Origin: Hymenobacter aerilatus
Lineage (GTDB): Bacteria; Bacteroidota; Bacteroidia; Cytophagales; Hymenobacteraceae
NCBI RefSeq assembly: GCF_022921095.1
Contig: NZ_CP095054.1
Coordinates: 62,001-126,000 of the forward strand
Reading direction: 5' to 3'
Length of the DNA: 64,000 bases
Below, piece by piece: positions 16,630-23,180 of this stretch. Made by a program: the position numbers and the translations under genes. The stretch's first letter is position 1; each line of letters starts with the position of its first letter. The notes under the pieces are model-generated. The model was not told the DNA's origin. It did not search any database and worked only from the letters and a program-made list of their open reading frames with translations.

Positions 16630-17656
16630 GCAGCAGCAAGAACCAAAGGGAGAAAAAGGCCTGACCGTAGTAGCTGCTGACCGGCCGGCGCTGGCCCTGG
16701 CCGCCGACCTGGCGAGCCGCGTGGCCCCCAATGTCGAACGGTATCTGCTACGTGGCCTCGAAGGCTCGGACAATACGCGCCTAGCGTACTCGGCCGATTT
16801 GCGCTCCTACGAGGCTTATTGTGAATTGCACCAGTTCGCGCCCTGGCCCGCCGCCCTGGAAACACTGGCCAGCTACGTGGCGCACCTGGCCGACGTGGGC
16901 CGCAAGCTGGCCACTATCAACCGGCACCTGGCGGCCATCGAGAAGAACCACCAGTTGCTCGGGCTGCCCTCGGCTATCAATGCGCCGGCGCTCGACGTGC
17001 TGCGCAAGGGCGTGGCGCGGGAAATTGGCAAAAAGCAGAAGCAGGCTCCGGCTTTCTCCGTGCCGCACCTCAAACGCACTATCGACCGGCTGAACCTATC
17101 GCGGCCGGACGGGCTGCGGGCGCGGGCGCTGCTGCTGCTCGGATTCGCGGGCGCCTTCCGCCGCTCGGAGCTGGTAGACATTAATCTGGAGCACCTGGAA
17201 ATGGTGCATGACGCGACCGACGAGGTCTTGGTAATTACCCTGCCCAAAAGCAAAGCCAACCAGGCAGGTGAAGTCGAGCAGAAAATCATTTTCTACGGTG
17301 AGAATCCAGCGTATTGCCCAATCGGGGCCTATAATGCTTGGATAGCTCAACTCGGGGGCCGCACTGAGGGCCCGCTGTTTGTGTCACTCAAACGAAGCCG
17401 GCCGGGCGAGCCAGGCAAGCCCACAGACAAGCGCTTGGCTGACCGGCGCGTCAACCTGCTGGTGAAAGAGCACTTGGGCGCGAAGTATTCGGCTCACTCG
17501 CTACGGGTATCGTTTATTACGACTTCCAAGCTAGCTGGCCAGAGCAACGACTTTATTAAGAACCAGACCAAGCAGAAAACGGACGCTATGATTAGCCGCT
17601 ACACCCGGCTCGATGACATTATCAAGTATAATGCGGGCCGCTCTCTGGGGCTATAG
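16622..17656 (+). CDS. Tyrosine recombinase / integrase
   Basis: 344 residues from the ATG at 16622, which overlaps the HTH gene. An N-terminal SAM-like core-binding domain (residues 30-140: TRLAYSADLRSYEAYC...) precedes the catalytic domain. Active-site residues are visible: Arg180 in FRRSELVDI, His292 and Arg295 in HSLR, and Tyr327 in MISRYTR. A Lys in the LPKSKANQAG beta-hairpin fits the usual catalytic Lys. It should cut and join DNA through a phosphotyrosine link. The element it mobilises is not obvious: no repeated att core was found, though the unknown module and DUF932 gene that follow may be its passengers. Confidence 0.9.
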   Translation: MSKQQQEPKGEKGLTVVAADRPALALAADLASRVAPNVERYLLRGLEGSDNTRLAYSADLRSYEAYCELHQFAPWPAALETLASYVAHLADVGRKLATINRHLAAIEKNHQLLGLPSAINAPALDVLRKGVAREIGKKQKQAPAFSVPHLKRTIDRLNLSRPDGLRARALLLLGFAGAFRRSELVDINLEHLEMVHDATDEVLVITLPKSKANQAGEVEQKIIFYGENPAYCPIGAYNAWIAQLGGRTEGPLFVSLKRSRPGEPGKPTDKRLADRRVNLLVKEHLGAKYSAHSLRVSFITTSKLAGQSNDFIKNQTKQKTDAMISRYTRLDDIIKYNAGRSLGL

Positions 17657-17694
17657 CCCCCAGTTCAATCGAGGTTGTTTCGCACTTTTACAGG

Positions 17695-18066
17695 ATGGAA
17701 CACCTGCTCCAGCCTCGGCACCCGCTTGATAAGTATCACCAGTCGCAACTGGAATTTTTAGCTGCGCTCCCCGAAGAGCAGCGGGCCGAGCACGCCCGCT
17801 TGTTCCGGCTGGGCAATGCCAGCTACCGCTATCAGCAGCAGGCCGTGGGCGAAATCACCGAAGCCGACTACTTGGACTGGCTCGAAGGCTTGCCCGCCAA
17901 TATGCGCCGCGTGGTCGAGCAGGAAGGCTTCGAGCAAAGCAAAAGCAGTCTGGCGCTACGCCGGCACGCGCTTGAACGGCGCGACCAAGGCTATTCCGCC
18001 TTCATGCAGGCCATCCTGTCGCCCGCAGACTGGGCCTACCAACAAAGCTTAATCCCGGAATCGTGA
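17695..18066 (+). CDS. Small unknown protein, paralogue of the transposon cargo protein at 32430
   Basis: 123 residues, soluble, acidic and helical, rich in Arg, Gln and Leu. It shares long identical stretches with the 127-residue protein at 32430-32813, including HPLDKYHQ, HARLFRLGNASYRYQQQA, RRHALERRD and QAILSP.DWAYQQ; by eye about two thirds of positions agree. I do not recognise a family. The stop overlaps the next gene by 4 bp (GTGA), so the two are coupled. The recurrence of the pair in two mobile contexts suggests one functional module. Length and charge resemble adaptor, immunity or antitoxin proteins, but that is speculation. Confidence 0.7.
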   Translation: MEHLLQPRHPLDKYHQSQLEFLAALPEEQRAEHARLFRLGNASYRYQQQAVGEITEADYLDWLEGLPANMRRVVEQEGFEQSKSSLALRRHALERRDQGYSAFMQAILSPADWAYQQSLIPES

Positions 18067-18428
18067 ATTGCCCTGCTCCCCTCGCTGCGGCGCTGCAAGC
18101 GGTGGCCGCCGGCTTGCCCGATGCCACCAACCACTACTTCGTAAAAGCCAACTACTACGACCACGTCGATGGCGACCAGGAACGGTGGTGGCTGGCCGTC
18201 ATGTGGCTCAACGAGGAAACGTCGCGAAACTTTGAGCTAGGCCCGGATGCGCTGCAGCTTGATGTGCTACTCGATGGCCGCCGCCTCGCTCACTGGACGC
18301 GCGTTAGTATTCCTTACGCTGAAATCTGGGACATTCTGCACCAACGCACGAAAGGCAGCCCCAATCCCAATGGGTGGGCTACCCTTCATTACGACCACGC
18401 GGCCATGCGTATGCCCCCCGTGGGCTAG
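18063..18428 (+). CDS. Unknown protein, single-domain relative of the transposon cargo protein at 31547
   Basis: 121 residues, starting at a GTG that overlaps the previous stop (GTGA). Its pattern (AVAAGLPDATNHYFVKANYYD...LQLDVLLDGRRLAHWTRVSIPYAEIWDILHQ) matches the C-terminal half of the 287-residue protein at 31547-32410 (AVAAGLADPDNHYLINTTAFES...CSVLLDPYDRQRWSTIQVNFAQVWQVL). That larger protein seems to hold two such units. I do not recognise the fold; alternating strands with two helices are likely. It partners the small protein encoded directly upstream. The 3' end overlaps the convergent DUF932 gene by 4 bp. Confidence 0.65.
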   Translation: MNCPAPLAAALQAVAAGLPDATNHYFVKANYYDHVDGDQERWWLAVMWLNEETSRNFELGPDALQLDVLLDGRRLAHWTRVSIPYAEIWDILHQRTKGSPNPNGWATLHYDHAAMRMPPVG

Positions 18429-19462
18429 CTCACCGCCAACGTGGCCAGCTGGTGAAAAGCGGCCTCGTCCAGCCGAAACCGGTCATTGATAGAAAGTGAG
18501 CTACGGCTGTTAAACAGCGCATAGTTCACTGCGTTGTAGGCCAGCCACAGATTGGCCGGCGTTTCCAGCAGTTTTACTTCTTCTGCCAGGCGGTCCATCG
18601 CATTACGCGCCAACATCTTCGGGACGCCACTTTCGGCAATGACACTGGCCAAATCTTCGGGCGTGGGCTGCTTGGCCAATTCCTTGTAGACACTGATGGT
18701 GGGGCTCAGGGAATGGGCCTGGCGCTGGAAGGCCGTGAAGATGATGGCTAGTTGCTTTTTGAACACGTCCAGGTTGAGGCCTTTGTGGTGAAACTTCTTC
18801 TCCACCAGCACCTCCAACTCCCGGTGCTCCTTGCGCTCGGTTTGCTCGACCAACTCGGCATCTTTGATTTTCAAGGCATCCTTGTACTTTTTCGGCTTGC
18901 CGTTCAGCAGCCAAGTCAGGTACTGGTCTAAGCTCATGTAGTCATCGGCCCAACCCATCAGCCCGTTGGTGCACACCTTGCGGTAGTAACTCACCCGCAT
19001 TTTCGACGTGGTGGTGGTTTCTAAGTGCTCCTTCAATGCCGTGCCTTGCAGGGAAAAAGGAGTTTTTCCTGAATACGAGTTATTAATAATCATCGACTTA
19101 TACAGCCGGTCCTTCACTTTAGCATTCGCTGGGCCCGACGAGATATTGATTTCGTCCGGTAATATCAGGTTGATAGAAAACTCGCCCTGGGGCGTGAAGC
19201 TGGCATCAATCGTGTGCTCCGGTAGGTATAGTTCCGCCGCCTCGCGCAACACTTCGTTTTTAATCAAACTGTATTCACCGCTCTGCATGGCGAATATGTT
19301 TTTCGTCCCATCCGGCAGCTCCCCCACAATGGCCTGCTTGCGGTCGTTGGGCACAATGCGGTAGCCAACTGGCAGAATGCTTTCCAATGGTAAGGCCTCG
19401 ACTGGAAAGCAAAGGGCGTCCCAGGTGGTAGCTCGGTCTAGTTTGATGCTTTGCTGGCTCAT
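18425..19462 (-). CDS. DUF932 phage/plasmid-like protein
   Basis: 345 residues; the start at 19462 (MSQQSIKLDR) fits the family N-terminus better than an ATG 27 bp upstream. DUF932 proteins are common on plasmids and prophages, and the central part is typical: YSLIKNEVLREAAELYLPE, FSINLILPDEI, YRKVCTNGLMGWADDYMSL. Function is unknown; links to restriction evasion or host takeover have been suggested for relatives. The promoter region carries three copies of GCAATTG-type palindromes, one across the predicted -33 box, so the gene is probably repressed by the HTH protein at 16261. Confidence 0.8.
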   Translation of the reverse strand: MSQQSIKLDRATTWDALCFPVEALPLESILPVGYRIVPNDRKQAIVGELPDGTKNIFAMQSGEYSLIKNEVLREAAELYLPEHTIDASFTPQGEFSINLILPDEINISSGPANAKVKDRLYKSMIINNSYSGKTPFSLQGTALKEHLETTTTSKMRVSYYRKVCTNGLMGWADDYMSLDQYLTWLLNGKPKKYKDALKIKDAELVEQTERKEHRELEVLVEKKFHHKGLNLDVFKKQLAIIFTAFQRQAHSLSPTISVYKELAKQPTPEDLASVIAESGVPKMLARNAMDRLAEEVKLLETPANLWLAYNAVNYALFNSRSSLSINDRFRLDEAAFHQLATLAVS

Positions 19463-19484
19463 GGAATGGGTTTTATGGCTGATT

Positions 19485-19520
19485 GGCACACCTAAGATAC
19501 GAATTTTATTTGCAATTGCA
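19485..19520 (-). promoter_or_regulatory. DUF932 promoter: TTTG, 19-bp spacer, TATCTTAG
   Basis: On the minus strand a TTTG at the edge of the TTTGCAATTGCAAA palindrome is followed after 19 bp by TATCTTAG, seven of eight bases of TAnnTTTG. This is the classic Bacteroidota -33/-7 arrangement. The palindrome covers the -33 element, so a bound repressor would block RNA polymerase. Confidence 0.6.
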
Positions 19521-19562
19521 AAAACGCAATTGTGATTTTATGATTGTAAATAAGCAATTGCA
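19509..19562. promoter_or_regulatory. Cluster of three GCAATTG palindromic operator motifs
   Basis: TTTGCAATTGCAAA at 19509-19522, a half-conserved CGCAATTGTG at 19525-19534 and AGCAATTGCAA at 19553-19563. They lie in the divergent region between the DUF932 gene (minus) and the small secreted protein gene (plus), and match the palindrome at 16244. Confidence 0.6.
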
Positions 19563-19613
19563 AAGTCATGAGTAGTCACGTCCGATTACTTTAGAGCTTC
19601 ACTCTGACACACG

Positions 19614-19829
19614 ATGCTTTCATACTTACCCGCGCTACTGTTGCTTCTTTCGTCCTCACCCCGGCCCGCGCCAGTGTATGTATGTGAAGGGTCTGCTTCC
19701 TACGCCTATCACATTTCACCGCGCTGCGAGGGTTTGGCCTGGTGTACGCGAACAGTAAAACCACTCACCAAGGCTGCTGCTCTGAAACTGGGCCGCCGCC
19801 CCTGTGGCCGCTGCGCTTATAGGAAGTAA
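19614..19829 (+). CDS. Small secreted Cys-rich protein
   Basis: 71 residues: a signal peptide (LPALLLLLSSSPRPAPA-like) and a compact domain with VYVCEGSASYAYH, RCEGLAWC and RRPCGRCAYRK. Six Cys and a His in this order suggest a zinc-binding or disulphide-stabilised mini-domain of the sort seen in plasmid and phage proteins, with a faint likeness to Ada-type metal-binding domains. It is divergent from the DUF932 gene and shares its palindrome-rich control region. TACTTTAG at 19587-19594 could be its -7 box. Function unknown. Confidence 0.6.
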   Translation: MLSYLPALLLLLSSSPRPAPVYVCEGSASYAYHISPRCEGLAWCTRTVKPLTKAAALKLGRRPCGRCAYRK

Positions 19830-19875
19830 TCGATGACCTCCCCCGCCCTGACTAGGGGGAAGCGGCAGCTGACGC

Positions 19876-21009
19876 TTACAAATCCCGCACAGGGCCTTGT
19901 CGCCAGGCCTCGTAGAGGACAACTACTTTGTCAATATCCAGAGGACTTATGGCAGCGGCGTTGCCCTCTTTCCGCATAAGCTCCGCTGCATGCCGGGCCG
20001 CGTAGCTAGCTTGGGCCTCCTCAAAGCGTGCTGCATTGGCTACCAGGAATTCATTGAATGCCTGTCGTTCATTCTCATGCTTGAAAATCAAAAATGGCGA
20101 GGTGCTCCCTCTCGACTCCATTCTGCCGCGTCCTTCGGTCAGGAAAATCAAGAACCGGCCCTCGGCCGTGCTCATGTCATAGAAGTAGTAACGCAGGTCC
20201 CGGTCTGGCAACTCTACGTAATCGACGTCCGGCGCTGGCAGCATGAGCCGCATTTCATCGAGGTAAACATAGTCCAACTCAAACAGTGTAGTTGAGTTAA
20301 GCTTGAAAGTAGCGGTGCCCAGAAAGGAATTCTTATTGGTAAAAAAGTAGCTGTAGGGCTCCCAGAAAGGCTCTGGTGCGGAAAACTTAATCCGATAATC
20401 GGGAAAGTTCTGGTGGTAGGCGTATCGTTTGTTGCCCAGGTCTTTGAACCACTCTTCGGGCTGGCCCAGCAGGTGCTTCATGCGCTCAACCGGCAACATA
20501 TCCAGCCCGAGCCGCTGCCGCCACATTTTTTCGATGCGCAATAAGTCGGCTGATGAGTTCAGCGGCGTATTGGTATCTCCTACCCGCGTGTAGACGTGGT
20601 GAGCCATTACCTTCCGGCCCCTATCCTGATAATCCTGCGTCAGCCAGTAGGGCTTGTAGGGATTGTCGAAAATCACCAGCACGTCTATTTCCTTGCCGTC
20701 CAGCACCAGCGTTTCCAACTCAACTTCTGGTCGGATACTGCCGGCAAAATGCTGGTTTCGGATAAAGTCGATATAATTAGCCTGGCTCTTTCGACCAGGT
20801 TCCACTGAAGAAAGACCTACGACGTTTGCGCCCTTAGCTGGGTCCTCGACGCCAAAAATCAGGTACCGCCTACCCTGATACAGGGAGTTAGCTAGGCAGA
20901 GCAGGTCATGCAACAGGTCGGCGTTGTTGTCGTGGTGCTTGACCTTGAAATCCCAGTGTTCCCCTTCGCGCTTTGAGGCAATCAGCTTTCTAACAACGGA
21001 TTCCAGCAT
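19876..21009 (-). CDS. Schlafen AlbA_2-domain protein
   Basis: 377 residues. The N-terminal 130 residues match the AlbA_2 (divergent AAA_4, Schlafen) domain: EGEHWDFKVKHHDNNADLLHDLLCLANS, then YLIFGVEDPAKGANVVGL. The central region (about residues 175-330) has an unassigned beta-rich domain with LDYVYLDEMRLMLPAPDVDYVEL. AlbA_2 proteins occur widely as regulators or defence-associated nucleic-acid binders; some Schlafen relatives cleave RNA, but no catalytic triad is assured here. It stands between a secreted protein gene and the umuDC operon, transcribed away from umuDC. Confidence 0.75.
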   Translation of the reverse strand: MLESVVRKLIASKREGEHWDFKVKHHDNNADLLHDLLCLANSLYQGRRYLIFGVEDPAKGANVVGLSSVEPGRKSQANYIDFIRNQHFAGSIRPEVELETLVLDGKEIDVLVIFDNPYKPYWLTQDYQDRGRKVMAHHVYTRVGDTNTPLNSSADLLRIEKMWRQRLGLDMLPVERMKHLLGQPEEWFKDLGNKRYAYHQNFPDYRIKFSAPEPFWEPYSYFFTNKNSFLGTATFKLNSTTLFELDYVYLDEMRLMLPAPDVDYVELPDRDLRYYFYDMSTAEGRFLIFLTEGRGRMESRGSTSPFLIFKHENERQAFNEFLVANAARFEEAQASYAARHAAELMRKEGNAAAISPLDIDKVVVLYEAWRQGPVRDL

Positions 21010-21170
21010 ACGTGAGGCTTAATGAGCATTAACTAGGAGAGTAAACCTTCCGCAAGGTAGCAACTTGCTTGCCCTGTCAAGGATAGCCATTAGCAGTGCG
21101 TAGCTCCGCAAAAGGTCGGCTTGATTCAGGGCACAAGGTCAACGGTGAATACTGCGCAAGTGTAACCTAT

Positions 21171-21211
21171 TGCCAATTTTATTAGTTACTGTTCTACTAA
21201 TTAAATTGGCA
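21171..21211. promoter_or_regulatory. 41-bp palindromic operator upstream of umuDC
   Basis: Two 16-bp arms, TGCCAATTTTATTAGT and ACTAATTAAATTGGCA, are complementary except for one base and flank a 9-bp spacer. The site lies 36-76 bp before the umuD start, and TTACTTTG at 21216-21223 just downstream may be the -7 box (seven of eight). It is a plausible LexA-like SOS operator, or UmuD self-control site. Confidence 0.55.
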
Positions 21212-21246
21212 CACGTTACTTTGCGCTCCACTTATCATGTTGAGCT

Positions 21247-21723
21247 ATGCGCGAAATAGAATTAATACGAGTCCCAGCGCCTACTTCAGTTCCATTCCTG
21301 CTACCTTATTTCAGTTGCCTGGTGCCGGCTGGTTTTCCTTCCCCAGCGAACGACCACGCTGAAGTCGAGGGCTTATTCGACTTGAATCGGCTACTGTTGC
21401 GGCACCCGGATGCCACGTACCTAGTGCGGGTATCGGGCGAGAGCATGGCGGGCGCGGAAATTCACGCCGGCGACTTGCTAGCCGTGGACAAGCACCTGGA
21501 AGCGGACCATAACCACGTGGTGGTCGCGGTGGTCGAGGGCGAAGTAACCGTCAAGCGGCTGGTGCGCAAGGGCCAAACCTGGTGGCTGATGCCCGAAAAC
21601 CCTGCTTATAGCCCCTACGAGATTACCGACCCGGATGGGCTGCGAATCTGGGGAGTTGTGACCCACGTCGTGCACGAGTTGATACCCGGCAAGCTGCACG
21701 CCTTACTTCATACCCGCGAATAA
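21247..21723 (+). CDS. umuD: UmuD-like S24 self-cleaving peptidase, error-prone polymerase subunit
   Basis: 158 residues. The cleavage motif PAGFPSPANDHAE puts the scissile Ala28-Gly29 bond just before FPSPA, as in UmuD. The catalytic Ser66 (SGESM) and Lys103 (EVTVKRL) form the Ser-Lys dyad of the LexA/UmuD group. There is no N-terminal DNA-binding domain, so it is UmuD rather than LexA. It lies 2 bp upstream of umuC. The product should be cut during the SOS response to give UmuD', which joins UmuC in DNA polymerase V. A 41-bp palindrome upstream fits SOS control. Confidence 0.92.
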   Translation: MREIELIRVPAPTSVPFLLPYFSCLVPAGFPSPANDHAEVEGLFDLNRLLLRHPDATYLVRVSGESMAGAEIHAGDLLAVDKHLEADHNHVVVAVVEGEVTVKRLVRKGQTWWLMPENPAYSPYEITDPDGLRIWGVVTHVVHELIPGKLHALLHTRE

Positions 21724-21725
21724 AT

Positions 21726-23084
21726 ATGTACGGTCTACTGGATTGCAACAATTTCTACGTCAGCTGCGAACGAGTCTTCCAGCCGCGCTACGAAGGCCGG
21801 CCCGTAGTGGTGCTTTCGAACAACGACGGCAATATCATCAGCCGCTCGGCCGAAGCCAAGGCGCTGGGTTTGAGAATGGGCGACCCGTATTTTCAGGTAA
21901 AGGAACTGCTGCACCAGCATGATGTGGCCGTCTTTTCGAGCAATTATGCCCTCTACGGGGACATGAGTCGACGGGTGATGTGGTATCTGGGCCAGACGGC
22001 ACCGGCCGTGGAAGTGTATTCTATCGACGAGGCGTTCCTGGACTTGGCGGGGCTGGAAAAATACCACGGCAGTCTGGATACCTTCGCCCGGAAGATTCGG
22101 GCGGGCGTCAAGTCCCGAACGGGCATTCCTACCTGCGTGGGCGTGGCCCCTACCAAAACCTTAGCCAAGCTCGCCAACCGCATTGCCAAGAAGAACCCGG
22201 ACCTCGGCGGGGTGCTCTACCTCGACAACGCCGAGCGCAGAGCTTGGGCCCTGACGCAAGTGGAGGTGGGCGACGTGTGGGGCATCGGCCGGCAGTACGC
22301 CGCCAAGCTCGCCGCGGCCGGCGTTGGCACGGCCGCCGACCTGGCCCGCGTACCGGATGCCTGGGCGCGCAAGCACCTGGGCGGGGTGGTGGGGGCGCGC
22401 CTGGTGCAGGAGCTGCAAGGCCGTCCCTGCGCGGGGCTGCACCCTTCGGAAGATGGCACCCTCAGCCGGCAAAGCCTCAGTTGCTCGCGTACCTTCGGCC
22501 GGCCGCTCAGCGCTTTCTCGGATGTATTAGGGGCGGTATCAGCCTTTCTCTCCCGGGCGGCCGAAAAGCTGCGGGCACAAGGTGACACGGCCCATGTGCT
22601 GACCGTTTACATCAGCAAAAACCGCTTTGCTACCAACGTGCAGCCGCCCTTTTCGCGGTCAGCCACGCTAACATTGCCCATCGGGCCAACTGCCGATACT
22701 ACGGTGCTGCTGAGCTATGCCCGCGCGTTGCTTAATCGACTTTGGGAGCCAGGCACAGTTTACCATAAGGCCGGCGTGGTGCTTGATGGCCTAGAGCCAC
22801 CCGGAGTAGGCCAACAGCTTACTTTATTCGCTCCCACGCCTCCTGAACCCGAAAACAAAAGGGAGGAAAAAACTGCAGCAACCGGCCGACCGGCTTTGAT
22901 GGCCAGTCTGGATGCGCTGAATTCCCGCTTTGGGAAGGGAACTGTACGCCTAGCTGCCGCAGTCCCAGCCCCAGGGCGTGGTGGGGTAGTCGGGAAAGCC
23001 CACGCCGCTCCCTGGGAGGGTAAAGCGCAGTGGCGCTCCCCGGCTTTTACTACGCGGTTGGAGGATTTATTAATCGTTCAGTAG
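21726..23084 (+). CDS. umuC: UmuC, Y-family DNA polymerase V catalytic subunit
   Basis: 452 residues. It opens with LLDCNNFYVSCERVFQP and NNDGNIISRSAEAKALG, the first catalytic carboxylate region, and has the SIDEAFLDL motif for the second. Helix-hairpin-helix (WGIGRQYAAKLAAAGVGTAADLA) and little-finger regions follow, and the C-terminus ends RSPAFTTRLEDLL as in UmuC. It performs translesion synthesis with UmuD'. Plasmid-borne umuDC is common and raises survival and mutation after DNA damage. Confidence 0.95.
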   Translation: MYGLLDCNNFYVSCERVFQPRYEGRPVVVLSNNDGNIISRSAEAKALGLRMGDPYFQVKELLHQHDVAVFSSNYALYGDMSRRVMWYLGQTAPAVEVYSIDEAFLDLAGLEKYHGSLDTFARKIRAGVKSRTGIPTCVGVAPTKTLAKLANRIAKKNPDLGGVLYLDNAERRAWALTQVEVGDVWGIGRQYAAKLAAAGVGTAADLARVPDAWARKHLGGVVGARLVQELQGRPCAGLHPSEDGTLSRQSLSCSRTFGRPLSAFSDVLGAVSAFLSRAAEKLRAQGDTAHVLTVYISKNRFATNVQPPFSRSATLTLPIGPTADTTVLLSYARALLNRLWEPGTVYHKAGVVLDGLEPPGVGQQLTLFAPTPPEPENKREEKTAATGRPALMASLDALNSRFGKGTVRLAAAVPAPGRGGVVGKAHAAPWEGKAQWRSPAFTTRLEDLLIVQ

Positions 23085-23123
23085 CAATTAATATCCAGCC
23101 TCAGCAAGCCAAATTCTTTAGCT

Positions 23124-23131
23124 TAATTTTG
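23124..23131 (+). promoter_or_regulatory. -7 promoter box for the OLD-family gene
   Basis: TAATTTTG is a perfect match to TAnnTTTG and lies 49 bp before the ATG at 23181; the -33 box is unclear. Confidence 0.5.
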
Positions 23132-23180
23132 ATTACGATGTGGCTCGCGCCTTATCAGCCTTTCTCCCTTATAACGTAGC

